The position numbers and the translations under genes are program-made. Of a stretch of 64,000 nucleotides of DNA, positions 1 through 11,660 are shown in pieces. The stretch is from Isoetes taiwanensis. Lineage: Eukaryota; Streptophyta; Lycopodiopsida; Isoetales; Isoetaceae. Positions within the stretch are counted from its first letter, which is position 1, and each line of letters begins with the position of its first letter. The DNA lies in assembly GCA_021234155.1 (NCBI GenBank), contig JAJEKV010000093.1, positions 1,965,712-2,029,711 on the forward strand, written 5' to 3'. The notes under the pieces are model-generated. The model did no database searches. It saw only the letters and a list, made by a program, of their open reading frames with translations, and had not been told where the DNA came from.

Positions 1-2158
1 CAAACTTCCTGGAGATGTTAAATCTTTTTGGGGGTGCCTCAGGAGTTCATCTGAATAAAAATAAAAGCACAATTATCCTGCAATCAGAGGAAGATGTGAT
101 TCATGGAATAAAGGTTACAGGAAATTGCTTGGCTTACCTTTGGCAGTTAACATGAACTTGGCAGGGTTATGGGACCCAATTGTTAATAGGAGGAAGAAAA
201 AAATACAGATGTATCATAAATCCCTCTCTCTTGCAGGAAGAGTTGAGATTGTTAATAGTGTGATTGCAAGCACACACATTTTTTTCTCTTCAGCCATCAT
301 TGCTGATAAATCCTCCTACAGAAAACTTGAGTCAGCTATGAGGGATTACATTTGGCAAGGTGCTAGAATGGTTTCCTGGAATAATCTGACTCTGCCTAAG
401 AAAGAAGGAGGTCTGGGCTGCAAAGACCTCTTTGTCCAAGCACAAGCCTTGGCAGCAAAGGTAGTTTGGAGATCTCTAATGTCTACTGCCCCCTCTCCAG
501 CCTTGAAATTGGTAAAGTACTGGCTGGGGGGTCTCCTTCACTCCCTCATCATCTTCCTGACTCTGCTTTTTTCCAGCTCAAAGCTGCTCCAGGCACATCA
601 AAAATTTTGAAGAGAATCATTTCTGCATGGAATCAAGCATCTCCCTGTTTTAGTGCACGGCCTTTGACTGTTGTCAGTGATGATTTCAGCTTCTTCTGGC
701 ATCAGGACTTGACTGAGGAAGAGGAAGGATGTTTAGCCCTTAAACATCCTCTAAAGTATAAGGAATGGTGTAGTGCAGATTTATATACCATTGGTTCCAT
801 GAAAAATGGTGACAAGTGGAAAGATTGGGGAGACCTTACCACAATTTTGTCTGACACTGACACAAATAGAAGCATTTATGCTACTCTAACCCGAAACCCA
901 GCTGGGCAAGCAACTGGTGCCCAAAACTGGACGTGTGGTGGGCTACCATATAAGGTTTCCAAAATTTATAGTATGCTTTTGGATAGGTCTCAATTGGCTT
1001 GGAGCTGCCAACAGGATCTTGCCATTAAAATCATAAGACAAGGGTGGAAACTTCAATGTGCTAGCAAAGTTGGGCTTTTCAGGTGGTTATTGTTGAACAA
1101 GAGTTTAAAGACAAATGGTTTCAGAGCCCAATTCAACAATCAAGTTTCTGATTTATGTCCAATGGGCTGTGGCTTAAGAGAGACTAGCTCACATGTCTTT
1201 CTTTGTCCCTGGCTCTCCCTTTTCTGGCAGTGGATCCAACCTCTGGTGCAACATACACCCAGTGATGAGGCATCCTTGCTACAATACTTGAATCAGAATT
1301 CCCCTTTCAAAGGGACCATCCGGATCCTTACCTGCTGGGCCATATGGAAACATAGGAATGAGGTTGCTATCTCTGGAGTGGCCCCAAGCCTTAATAAACT
1401 CAAAGCTTCCTTTCAGGTCCTCCTAGCTGAAGCTGCCATGGCTCACAAGGCAAAACATGGCTTGAATTATGACAGACAATGGGATTCCTTGGGAAACTTC
1501 AATGGTTTCTTTCAGTTTTTTACTTTGCTCTTTAATGATGTGGATTCTTTATTTGACAGAGCTCCTGCTGAGGAGGCACCATGAGGGAGGACATGCCCGT
1601 GAGGTCGATCCTGCTACTGTTCCTTTATCGCCTCTGGAGACCATAGATGCACTTTTCTGGCTGAAAACTGAGGTCATTAGTTGCACTACCTTTACTCGGA
1701 TGCTGGGTGATGAAGCTCTCTGGAGGTTCAACCCGGAGATTAAACCTTATTTCCAAGCAAAGCTGAAAATTCATGAAGATGCTCGGGATGCCTGGGTTAT
1801 GTATCTCCTGGACTCAACAAGTTACGGGCTGAATGAACTGGATGATCTGATGTTCGTCCACACAGGGGAGGCCTTCGCTATAATCAATCTCGAGGGGGTC
1901 CCTGATATTCTGTGAAACGTTGACCAGTATACTAGACTGAGTCCTTTCTGCTCTGAACTGTTTTAAAAAGTGTTTTCTTCTTTTTTCTGAGTGGGTACCC
2001 TTTCCCTAAAAGGTTAGTGATGGTCTTCTAGACATCACCATTTTTCCATTGTAAGGTTGACCCCTACAATGGTTTTTCTGTATGTATGACTATGTAATTT
2101 CCTCATATATCAATACAATTTCTGCCGTTTCTTCAAAAAACAAAATAAAATAAAAACC
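1..2158 (+). mobile_element. LINE retrotransposon, 3' part
   Basis: This is the 3' part of a plant non-LTR retrotransposon; its 5' side lies beyond the window edge. Reading along the + strand there is the end of the reverse transcriptase and its thumb region, then an RNase-H-proximal zinc-binding (zf-RVT) domain, then about 240 bases of non-coding tail. The tail ends in an A-rich stretch at about 2133-2158, which I take as the 3' end of the element. The element stops only about 160 bases before the start codon of the next gene, so it sits in that gene's upstream region. The exact 3' end and any target duplication are uncertain because the 5' end is not visible. Confidence 0.85.
125..1915 (+). 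pseudogene. LINE ORF2 C-terminal part (RT end and zf-RVT), frameshifted
   Basis: Codons from 125 to about 530 encode the classic LINE segment after the polymerase core: YxGLPLA-like start, LWDPIVNRRKKK, LSLAGRVEIVNSV, YIWQGARMVSWNNL and LPKKEGGLGCKDL. The reading then moves to another frame near 530-540 and continues to 1584. That second part contains a zf-RVT domain at about 940-1240 with the pattern CPMGC-x8-H-x3-C (about 1158-1209). A third open stretch, 1469-1915, overlaps the end and has no recognisable domain; it may be the true C-terminus after another shift. The shifts make the copy non-functional as written. The family assignment is firm; activity of the parent copy cannot be judged. 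Confidence 0.85.
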
Positions 2159-2318
2159 ATTCAATTCAATTCTTGAGTGAGGGATACAGCATTCCCGTGT
2201 TTTCGTGGATACCGGCACCCTAATACACACGGTCGCGAGTGTCTTCCAGCCAAATTTCAAAGTTGCAGGGCGCAGTGTAGCTGGGATGCTGCGAAAACAA
2301 ATTTCATAGCCTTGAGAG

Positions 2319-3749
2319 ATGAGAAGAGTTGGAGCCCGAGGGATCCTCTTGTTACTGCTGCTAACGGTGATTGGTGTGGCAATGTATCAACGCCTCTGGG
2401 CTGTGCAGATGGATCTAACAGATGAGCGGCATAATAGGTTCGTGGCACTTCAACCTTCGTTTAAATTCCAACTTCTTTAAACTTGAATAATGACGATGTT
2501 TGAGTTACATATAACTAGATTGTTACACTACATTGTGAATAGAACATAATAAGCTGAGCTTGAAACATTATGCCTTCCTATATGAACCGCCTGGTCATTG
2601 CATGCAGGATATTGGGCGAGATATTATCAGACAAATTTCTTTCTGTTCATAGACTGCTGCACATATTAACTTCTAGAGGTGTCTGCATTCTTTACTAAAC
2701 AGAAGGATGCTGATAGTTTCTCTTCTCAAATAATTAGGGAAAATATGGGCTTTTTTGGGTTGGGGTTTGGGGGATGATGAGCTTTTCCCAGTGTCAGATA
2801 TTTTAATTCGTTTGGTCATGTTTAATCCTTTTGCTAATGTTCAATTAGTAAGACAGGAAGGCTAAGTAGCTTAATAATGTCATATTGCATTTTGCGGTAT
2901 CTATGCCTATGTTTCTGCCATTACTTCATTGTTTTGGTGGCAGCCAAACTGATGTTTGAGGTAGTCTAGATAATTGAGCAGCTAACCAACCATTGCTTCC
3001 GATAAGTTTTGTTGAGGATTGTTGAGGAATAAAATTTATATTTGCACTATGACGCTTCTGGCACTTTCCTTAGCAGCGTCAAAGATCTTTAGCTGAATGC
3101 TGCATTAGTGTCCTCCCCTTAGAGTCTATTTATTATCTTCTTTAATTCAGCCATAGTTCTATGGTATTGAATGCAAAGCTGAATGCAAACTCATGATGAT
3201 TTGAATGCAATGCTTACACCACAAAAGTGGATATTCATGCCTCAATTATCTTACAATCCCAGGATGATTGGAGGATGCCTAGGTTTATTAAGATTGTGTG
3301 TCCTGAGCATTTTATTGGGTAGTTTGATAAACTTAGCATTTATCATTGTAGGGGTGTTTATGAACAGCTATACAATAACGCATTGGATGAAGTAGCCGAG
3401 TGGAGAAATAAATTTGACGCCGAGCATTTAAGAGCTAGTGAATGCGAGCAAAATATGCAACAAGTAATTGGGCCATCTTATTTGACTATTAGAGCAGAAG
3501 TATATTTTCTAGACCTAGCTTGATGTTAGGTGGTGCAGGTGAGTCAGTTACTTGCACAGAAAGATCAACAGATTGAAGTTCTTATGGGTGAAAAGAATTT
3601 GCTTCAACAGGTATAAAGGTTTTCAATCTTGAAACTTGAGCTTGATGGCGGAAATAAGTGTTAAGTTGTGATTACTTTCTTATCAGGAGAACAGGAAGCT
3701 TGCTAAGGAATTAAGTAACTTGGATACTGGGCTCAAAGCAGGAACTGAG
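2319..3749 (+). CDS. signal-anchored coiled-coil protein, four exons
   Basis: Spliced by hand: exons 2319-2458, 3352-3463, 3539-3610 and 3687-3749, with introns starting GT and ending AG and phases that agree at every junction. The ATG at 2319 is followed by a short basic N-terminus (MRRVGAR) and a hydrophobic helix, GILLLLLLTVIGVAMYQ, which suggests a type II signal anchor. Then comes DLTDERHNRFVALQ, and exons 2-4 encode charged, heptad-like helix such as YEQLYNNALDEVAEW, LLAQKDQQIEVL and ENRKLAKELSNL. The visible product is about 129 residues. I do not recognise the family; golgin-like or endomembrane tether proteins have this general shape. After 3749, reading through the last donor meets a stop at 3784-3786; a further downstream exon around 3795-3890 is possible but its phase does not fit. 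Start and exons 2-4 are well supported, the 3' end is not. Confidence 0.6.
2459..3351 (+). other. first intron of the coiled-coil gene
   Basis: An 893-base interval between exon 1 and exon 2. The donor GTTTAA is weak; it was chosen because the phase joins a split serine codon to the acceptor ATTGTAG at 3345-3351. An alternative donor, or an additional small exon inside, cannot be excluded. It contains no other convincing coding signal; the 70-codon open stretch at 3183-3395 runs out of frame through exon 2 and is a shadow. Confidence 0.45.
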
Positions 3750-4100
3750 GTAAATCGAACATTCTCAACAAGGAAGCAACATAACTAAGCCATGCTGCAC
3801 TGGAAGAAAATTCACAAGAAAGCAGCCAGCTGGTGGCAACAGGAGTATCAGCGATCACATTTTTGCAAGTAAAAGATTTCGTATGATCCTATAAGCAAAG
3901 AATACATTTGTGCTTGAATATTCTAGGACACTCCAACACACCCACGTCAGAGGGTTTTATTGTTGTTCTTTAATGCATTACTAATTTATTGTAATCAGAA
4001 CGCAATTATTGTAGCGAGAACAAAATTAAGTAAACTCTGACAACAGAACTTATGTAGTTGGCTGAAGATGTCGTGAAGAGCTGTTCATACGAGGTTGCAG
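3750..4100. other. intergenic or 3' UTR, no supported gene
   Basis: It holds only a glutamine- and glutamate-rich open stretch at about 3795-3900 in two overlapping frames, which may be a degraded last exon of the preceding gene. I see no further structure. Confidence 0.4.
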
Positions 4101-4310
4101 TGTTGGGCAAAGTTTTTAAACCCAATCGGAAATTTTCCTACTCTTTCATCAAATAGCCGGATATTTTCAGTTCCCAATCGGAAATTTGTATTATTCTTAT
4201 ACAAATATGCATAAAAATCCACCGGAATTTTTCCTGCAATGCGCTAACTCAACCGGAAATTCTTAGTTTCAACCGGAACAACCCTTCTCTACCCCGGAAT
4301 TTGCCCAACA
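4101..4310. repeat. 210-bp element with 11-bp inverted termini and CGGAAAT repeats
   Basis: The left end TGTTGGGCAAA (4101-4111) is the exact reverse complement of the right end TTTGCCCAACA (4300-4310). Between them a motif of the form AACCGGAAATT or CCCAATCGGAAAT recurs six times. Size and termini resemble a MITE, but no clear target duplication flanks it (CAG on the left, GTC on the right), so a transposon origin is inference. Confidence 0.5.
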
Positions 4311-5438
4311 GTCTTCAATTTTCCAAAGGTTGTTAGCTCCAACAACATTAGAACTAGACTATCAAGATCAAGCATCTTGTCGCATTTTGACGTGCCTATA
4401 GGCAAAGTAGACATTTGAACGTGGCAATCATCAACTATCTAGTTGAAGATTAATATTTAGCAATGTTTTAGAAAGAGAATAAAGGGATCATTTGTCATAT
4501 GAAAACGTTATCTCCCGTTTAATACACAATTGTGTTAAAAACATGTCGTCGTCTAAGTCACGAAAGAAAACTATTGCATAGGCAGTCAAAACCTTCAAGA
4601 CACCATTTTGTTGCATAACGTGATGTGTATTTTTTTAGGTGTAGAGTTAGCAAGCTTGAGACATGCTTCTGAACTACCTTTGTGTATAATATGTTTGACT
4701 TGTACTCCATAGATGGCTATGTGGATACAATCACATTAAACAATAGATTAGTCTGCGTCCAAGCATGGCAAATGGCTTATTTGTTAACATTCTATGGATG
4801 GAAGAAAAGTTTTATGCAAGAGCGTGCAAATATAAGTTACCTTAAAACCAAGATGTCACACTTACTAGGCGACAGCGTGTTGTCAATGTACATTGTTGAG
4901 AATGTTGAAAGCATGCCACAGGTCAAATGAATGGATGAATAAATTGATTTTATCCTCCACAGAGGTCCAATATAAAAAGAGCACAATATGCCCATTACTA
5001 TATAGGATTGAAAAACCCTTTGCTCGAAGAGTTTTTGAGGGAAAAACTTTGACAATATTAAGTTTACTGATGAACATGTAGATATTATGACATCAGTGTA
5101 CTCGAAATGGGCCTCTTGATCAAGAACCTTCATGATATAAGATGTGGGTCCCACTACAATTGTTGGTGCATGTAGTGGTCCATTAAATTGAACTAAGCCA
5201 ACATATTGTTCTAACAATTACAAATGTTGAACCAATTTGGAGAGTATGTTGCTCATCTTCAATCACTCCCATCTGACAACACCGACAGATTTTATTTTCA
5301 TGTAGCTCACTTTTATGAACATGGGGCATGACCAGTCAATTAAATAGATATGTAAACATTAAACCTTAAATATGATGACGTGGCTGCCTGAAAAACATTG
5401 GGTTAAAGCATTGGACCATCGAAGTAAGAAGGCAGGTG
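4311..5438. other. no supported gene
   Basis: The open stretches here (82 codons at 4682-4930 on +, 126 codons at 4837-5217 on minus) overlap each other, are AT-rich and show no recognisable domain or codon pattern. I treat them as chance. The region is probably degraded repeat DNA. Confidence 0.4.
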
Positions 5439-7073
5439 TGACGTTCCCTACCAAATATACGACGCCAGTCGTACATCTCGCAGGAAATCCCCCATCCATC
5501 CCCTCGGCCGCATGGGCCCTTCGTCTATCCCGCACCCAAGATATCCCTAGTGCGGTGAAGGGGACACGAAGGTGTCTTGCGCACCCTTCCCCTATGGGCT
5601 CCTATAACAACGGAAGCATAACATAATGTCAGCAACAACAACAATGATACATCTAACTACCTCGAAAGGCCATACATCCATAGATACAACGTAAATATCA
5701 ATATGCCATAATACGCGAGAGCTCCTACCCTAGGCTTAGACTCATAAGGGAGGTAGACTGATGGCTGGCCACACGATAGAGCAGATCGAGATATAAACAA
5801 TGGCGAGGCTCGCTATAGACAATGACTAGGGTTGACCATCCATCCGCCCCTCTTGTGCATACTTTGCAGACAGGCTAAATCGGGCTCTGGTGTGACTATA
5901 GCCTTCCGGAGACATAATCCTATGGTAGCGCCCAGTGGGACTACTCCGGGTTGCATTTCCCTGGTCCGATGAGGCAGGAAGGGTCGCATCTCCCCTTCCC
6001 GAGGTCTAGTGATTCCATGGGTGACTAGAGGATCGTGGTGACACATGGTCCTTATCCGACTGAACCCCCAAAAACAAGAGCCAGGCCAACACCTACAACT
6101 CTTGAGAGGCACGGCAACACCATTGCCCCAGGAGGTGTCGGAACTATACCCGACCTACACGAAGTGACCAACTATAGGTCTAGCCCGCTATGGGTCCCCA
6201 GTAGCCACGCTCAGCAGGGACCCCCCTCCACTTTGCCACTAGCCCCATTGTATGGTGCTAAGTCACTTCATAGCACCCGAAGCCGGGTAGGTTCCTATGC
6301 ACAGGCCGTATATAATAGGAACTAAGGGGTCTAAACTAGGAGCATCATTTAGATAACGGCTACTAGGTGTCTACTCCCCTTCCCAATACACAAGAGGTGC
6401 AAACATAAGATCAACCAACATTATACATCAATATAACATGATAATAATGGAGATAACATCTAATCTACACACATGAATCTATCTACTTATTAGGGTTCCT
6501 TGCTTAGGGTTTGAAACCTAGACTACGGGTTCTAGGAAGGCTCTACTAGCAAGGAAAGATACTGGCTCATCTGGAATCTTAGGTTCCAGATGATCTACCT
6601 ATGAAGGTACTCTGAATACCTGCTCCGAACGAACTTCCTCCAACTCCTAGGTTCTCCATGACTTGATGATGGGGCGTGTGGTTCCTCCTCCCTTTGATGG
6701 ATGCGCTGCCTTGGGGCTATCGAACTGATCTATGCCGCAATGGACGGTGATCGAAACGGAGTTCCGAGCAGAGACCATGTCTCAAGGTATGTGGAGTCGA
6801 AAAGTGGCTTAGGGTTAGGGTTAGGTTACTTATAGATTAGGGTTTCATGTCATTGCCATGTGGATCCAATGGGGTAATGCCATGTGGCAGGAGCCCAATA
6901 GGATAAGGCCATGTGGAAATGGCCTTAAGCCTAAGGTTGGCTAAGCTATGTAAATAACTTAGCCATGCTCCCTTTACCACTCTCAATGGTGTACAAGGCT
7001 ACCTAAGTAGATTTGTACAGTGATGTGGCCCAGAAATATACGTATTTATGGTGTAAATTTCTTGGGAACATCA
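5439..7073 (-). repeat. LTR of the outer gypsy element
   Basis: About 1.63 kb, with ends TGACGTTCCC on the left and GGGAACATCA on the right, a 10-base imperfect inverted terminus that fits the TG...CA rule. The right end abuts the polypurine tract. The left two thirds are homologous, in the same orientation, to the solo LTR at 39930-41226: both carry a GCATACTTTGC motif and a GATGAGGCAGRA(A)GGG-like block. The open stretches at 5372-6325 and 6035-6325 lie inside this LTR and are not genes. Confidence 0.75.
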
Positions 7074-7090
7074 TATCCCCCCCCCCGATA
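7074..7090 (-). other. polypurine tract of the outer gypsy element
   Basis: A run of ten C on the + strand (7077-7086), that is a G run on the coding minus strand, lies immediately upstream of the LTR. It follows a CTCAGCATTA segment typical of the end of gypsy pol. Its position and composition fit the plus-strand priming tract. Confidence 0.7.
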
Positions 7091-7889
7091 ATGCTGTCCT
7101 CAGCATTACGCTAAGGTAGCTAACCTGCAACAACCCTGCAAGACACAGAACATGAATATAACTTAGCTTTATTGAACGATCAACTTCTTCTTAGCTATTT
7201 ATTACGTACATATAGACTATGTTTACACTTATACAAAATTATATAGCCTCCACAAGTATTACTTATCACAATATATTCATAACATTAGCACAAAAGTTAT
7301 TACGATTTTATAGTCAAGTCTAAAATCTATGACTCCAGTCTTCTCGCAATGTGCTCCCTCTTCCATGCTCCTCTTCACTGGCCTTCACAAGCTGCACATT
7401 ATGTTAATTTAGTTAATAAGTTTGTGGTTTTAGGGGACCACCCCCCTCACTACCTCCTTGAGCCGAATTACTAGCTCAAGGTTACTCGTACTACCTTGCA
7501 CTCGATCATGGCCCATTGGATTTGAGCTTAAGGACCATTTAAAGTGATCCTATCATTGTCCATGATCGGGTATTACCTTGTACCAGATCCCCTTGATCGT
7601 GTACACCCGCAGTGCCTTATGCCCCTGGGGGTTTAAGCTAGGGAACGTCCCAACGATCCCATAATCGCATATGATCACTCATACCTCATCATAACCCCCC
7701 TATGGTCATGTGCATGTGTCATGCATTGTGGCATAGAGATCATCCGAGTGATGGTCTCATCATCGCCCACCATGCTGCGCTCCTCACACATGACCTTCCC
7801 GGTAGTGCGCACTGGCCTAGAGAACGCCCCTGGAGGTTATCTCATCATCGCCTGCGCTCCAAGATCTTTGTGTATGCATCCCACTAATC

Positions 7890-8640
7890 CTAGACTGCAT
7901 ATGCCTTCCTGCACGGACTAAGACATAACAACTTAGCTAAAGCACCTGAAGGGTTGGCGTCGACTAATTCAGAGATGACTTGGCCGTCGAATTGCTTCAT
8001 GAATTTCTGGAATTGCTTCTCTAGATCTTGCTTCAATACCCATGATGCATCTTCCACGGGCAATGCTTCCACTTGACTAAATATTAGAGGAACTGGGACC
8101 TTCTTGTCTTCTTAAATGCCCTATCGAGAATTAGCTTAGGAATTATCTCGATTTGCTTCTTCGTCATCTCCAACAAGGTTGGCTTATCCAAGACCTCCTC
8201 CAGGTTTGGAGTGTGCCTCTTCAATAGGTTTACATGGAAGACTTTGTGGACTTTAAGATGGGTCGGCAAATCGAGCATGTAGGCTTGCTCTCCTACTTGC
8301 TCTATAATCTTGAAGGGTCCCGCCCATCTTGGAGCAAGCTTCTTACAATTTCCAATTTGAAGCTTTGCTTCCTTCACCTTAATCTTGGGCCAAACACTAT
8401 CTCCAACGTGAAACTCTCTTTCGGTCCTATGCTTATCAGCTAAGATCTTACTTGCCGACTTCTGCTTTTGCCAAAAGATAGCCTCTAACCTCTTCAACTA
8501 GCTCTGCTGCATATCAGTCAACATCTATTGAGAAACTTCAACTTTTGACACTGGGTTGTGCCAATGTTTGATGTCAAGTATTGATAAACATAATTAATCA
8601 TGAAGAAGGACATTTGTGATGATTCTTGCTTGGTACTATT
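7890..8640 (-). pseudogene. gypsy integrase C-terminal and chromodomain-like region
   Basis: The open frame 8084-8497 (minus) reads as the end of a gypsy integrase: the GDSVWPKIK stretch, LAPRWAGPFKIIEQVGEQAYMLDLP, and LKVHKVFHVNLLKRH are hallmark motifs of this region in plant chromoviruses. Downstream, 7890-8072 encodes LPVEDASWVLKQDLEKQF, which resembles the chromodomain tail. A stop separates the two parts. From 8500 to 8640 homology to the second copy continues without an open frame, until the LINE insertion. Confidence 0.85.
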
Positions 8641-8650
8641 GTATGTAAAA

Positions 8651-8677
8651 TTATTATTATTATTATATTATTATATA
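8651..8677 (-). repeat. (TTA)n microsatellite forming the LINE 3' tail
   Basis: A TTA/TATA run on the + strand, read as a TAA-rich tail on the minus strand. It lies exactly where gypsy homology stops and LINE coding begins, so I take it as the 3' tail of the inserted LINE. GTAAA occurs just before it (8645-8649) and again at the other end of the LINE at about 23402, a possible short target duplication. Confidence 0.55.
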
Positions 8678-8864
8678 TATCTGATGCTCACTTGAGCCTT
8701 GGGAGGCTATGGAGCACATGAACAAACAAGTTACAGTTTTAGAAGCAAGGTGCGGTGTGCATCCACCGCCCTTATATATGGTGCTAGTAACCTTGGCGCT
8801 ACCAATAGTAATGAGTGAAAATCTGCCACATGTATATCGTACTTATGTCTGATATCTTCATATT

Positions 8865-8927
8865 CAGGACATTGTATGAAAACGTGGTTTTCATTTTCGA
8901 CACATCCTGATTTGCAAATCTTACACT
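8865..8927 (-). pseudogene. LINE C-terminal zinc knuckle
   Basis: The minus strand encodes KCKICKSGC followed by HVFIQCPEYEDIRHKY, with the pattern C-x2-C...H-x4-C of the cysteine-histidine motif that closes LINE ORF2. It lies in a short open segment about 250 bases before the element's 3' tail, its expected place. Upstream pieces 9037-9225 and 9207-9461 contain FFSRQFLHRNQSAELKPGC-like thumb/connection sequence in other frames. Confidence 0.65.
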
Positions 8928-9615
8928 TAACTTTAGTTCATCTTCCTATCTCGATTTCTAGTCTGTGAGATCGGTTCTATATCGGCTATGAGTTTTCTGG
9001 GGCGGGGATATGTTTGCTTTCAAGTAAGATTGGCTCTCATAAATTTCCATGTGATTGACATTTACGGTATAAGTGCATGCGTTTCCACAGGTGACCCATA
9101 GCCCGAAGCGCTAATTTTTCAAGTAGGATTCTAAGTTCATCTTTTTTGTTGGGATGTCGCATTGATTTGCTGCGTAAACAACGGGTTCCTTTTCCATTCT
9201 GAATTATCAAAGCTTGGTGTGACAACCCGGTTTGAGCTCTGCGCTTTGATTACGGTGTAGAAATTGACGGCTGAAAAAGCCCTTCCACTTCAATAGTTTT
9301 TGGATTGCTTCAACTTTGTGTCTATAGCAGGGAGGAGATATGCGGTCCCCAAATCGGGACACCATATATGAGTTTGGACTAGTACTTTGAATAATATGAT
9401 CTTCAAATTTGGAGGCCTTATTGCATTTTGCCGACATCTTTTGTAAAAGCGGCTTTTCCACCTTGAGCCCTTCTATTAATACAATTCTTCCAGCTATAAT
9501 TTGAAGAAATATCGATCCCCAAGTACTTATATGAATCGGGATCGTCCTTTGTAGATAAATTCCGGCCTGTCCCTTGTTCCAAAGACCATTACCTTAGATT
9601 TCGACAAATTGACAT

Positions 9616-10067
9616 TCATCTTTTTTGCAGTACAGAAGCTCTCCAGATTATCCAAGTGTTCTTGTAAAGTGCTCTTCTTACTTGCAAGCAAGACCACATC
9701 ATGCATAGAGGAGAGAAGTTGGATGAGATATTAAGCCCAATTTGGTCCCTGCCAATGACCTGGCCTTCAACCAATCGTCTAATTCGTCTATAAAAACTCC
9801 GAATAGTGTCGGTGATAGAGGACACCCCTGCCGAACTCCAACTGTACTTCTGATTCTAGTATCTAGATCACAAGATACCTTAATCAGGACCTCTTCATAG
9901 AGTTGCGAAACTGCAGCTCTTAGATCATGAGGGACTCCAATCTGGATTAGTCCGTCGCTAAAAGCTCCTTGAGTGGAATGGTGTGAATGCCTTGAGAAGT
10001 CTATGAAGGCCATGTATAAGGATTTATTTGGCGCTTTGGCCTTTCCTATCAGTAGCGGTGTGAGCAC
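9616..10067 (-). pseudogene. LINE reverse transcriptase fragment
   Basis: The frame 9699-10067 carries RT blocks: YMAFIDFSRHSHHS (block A, normally FIDFSKAFD), LRAAVSQLYEEV, and VGVRQGCPLSPTLFGVFIDEL (block B). The catalytic YADD follows directly but is broken. The minus strand reads TAT GCA TGA TGT at about 9698-9709, where two bases seem missing between GCA and TGATGTG, which shifts the frame; the sequence VVLLASKK then continues in the next frame (9616-9707). This is an RT core inactivated at its active site. Confidence 0.85.
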
Positions 10068-10544
10068 ATGGTCAAAGTGCCATGCTTGGTTCTAAAAACT
10101 GGTACAAAGAGCGTGCTTGATGTTGTTCAGCCCATAAACTTATCTTTTTTTTTTTCCAGGCCCAAAAGTTTGGAGAAAGTACTACCAATTAAGATGGTTA
10201 CGTAGTTACTTATGATCTTTTGTCTCCTCCCCTTATGAATTGGGTGGACCTTGTTCACTCTCAATTGGATGGTAGCCCATGTATGAGGCTTTTATTTAAA
10301 AGGTCTGTTAAGATAGCCACCTTGTCTTTTCTCGCCCCATTTAAGGAGCTCCATGCAAAAAGCCATCACGAGTCAATTGCCTTGGTTGTATACGCATGCT
10401 GAGAACCCCCGCAATTGAGAACAAATCAGCCAAAGGAGCCATTTTGGCATGCTACTAGCACCATCCTTTTTCATAAAGGGATTTGATTAAATTTAGCAAA
10501 TCTGTGTTGTCTAAATTTCTTTGTTGGAGCGCCATGGAGGACAT

Positions 10545-10813
10545 TCAAATTTTTTTGGATGTTCTTTGAAATTTGGTTTGAAAGCTCACTTGTGCCTTTG
10601 AGCACTGGAAAGACCTCTTCTTATTTCTTATAAGCATTTTATACCACACGGTTTTGCGGATGCAAAATTGTGGTAACTTCTTTCGGCTTCTCGACACTCT
10701 GTCCCCCAGGGAGTTGCAAGGTTTACCTTGCAATTGTCTCTTTGATAGCAGAAGATTTTCCTCCTGCTTTGTGAGCAACAATTCTTGAAATAGGGCATCC
10801 TTTTTCGGCACAC
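10545..10813 (-). pseudogene. LINE ORF2 region between endonuclease and RT
   Basis: Basic, lysine- and glutamine-rich minus-strand segments (for example KQEENLLLSKRQLQG) lie between the endonuclease and RT pieces. They match the position and composition of the linker of LINE ORF2 but carry no diagnostic motif. Assignment is from position only. Confidence 0.4.
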
Positions 10814-11150
10814 CGTCTAAGTTTTAAAGACCCGACATGTCTTCTACAAGTTTTCATAAGCATCATGAGGCTGAATCGATTTTCAATTTAGCATGGAATG
10901 GTACTCATGTGGCTTGATGGGCCTTTGCCTTTATCTCCATATGGAGAGGAGCATGATCAGATTCCATCATGAATTCTCCTACATAGAAGTCGACAATGAG
11001 CTCTTTGTTTCTTGCTAACAAGTAGTCAATTGTACTACCTCTGCATGGTTCTTGTATGTTAATTTTCCAGATTTAGAAAGGAGCTAATACCATTAATCAC
11101 CGGGCATGTAGTGCTTAATTCAAGCAACTTTTGGCCCATCACATTTAATG

Positions 11151-11660
11151 CTATATCATGAAACTTCGATCATAATCGGGGTCTTCAAGCTCGTCAAAGC
11201 GTGCATCGGCCAAGTCTTCATAAGCCCGGCTTGTTGGCGGCTTAATGCGACCATTAAAGTCCCCAACAATGAAGATTTCTCCTTGGGCCGAGTATTCCAA
11301 TATGTGCGAATATATGTTCCCATAGGGGTTACCTTTATCCAGATCCGTGTGCTTATAAATATGAGAGCTATCCGGTGCAAAATAGCACACGCGCAAAGGA
11401 ATAAAGGTTGCCCACTTCCTTTAATCTGTAACCAAATATATTGGTTGAAAGGACCCTATTTTATGACCTCGAACTCAAAAGCGGCATCATTTTTCTTGTA
11501 GATAGCAATACCTCTGAAACCTCTTCCACGCCCCCTATTACCTTTTCATTCCATATTTGGTTCGGCGACATATATCCGGGTATATCTGGGGAAGTCGAAA
11601 CTGGTGAGCCATGTTTTGAGTGAAGCATAATAAGTCTTGATGTTTCCAAATCTCTACAAA
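11151..11660 (-). pseudogene. LINE endonuclease domain fragment
   Basis: The minus frame 11151-11396 contains GEIFIVGDFNGRI, the strongly conserved GDFN motif of the apurinic-like (exonuclease-endonuclease-phosphatase) domain, preceded by YFAPDSSHIYKH. The flanking frame 11461-11649 continues the domain upstream with weaker identity. Stops occur between the two. This domain makes the nick at the target site in active LINEs; here it is disrupted. Confidence 0.75.

Noticed and set aside
5372-6325. Several + and minus frames of 84-99 codons near the left end of the first gypsy LTR
   Set aside because: They fall inside or across the edge of an LTR with a homologous solo copy at 39930; no protein family resemblance.
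6812-6832. TTAGGG repeated about three times, like a telomere motif
   Set aside because: Only about 20 bases and inside a gypsy LTR; no array.
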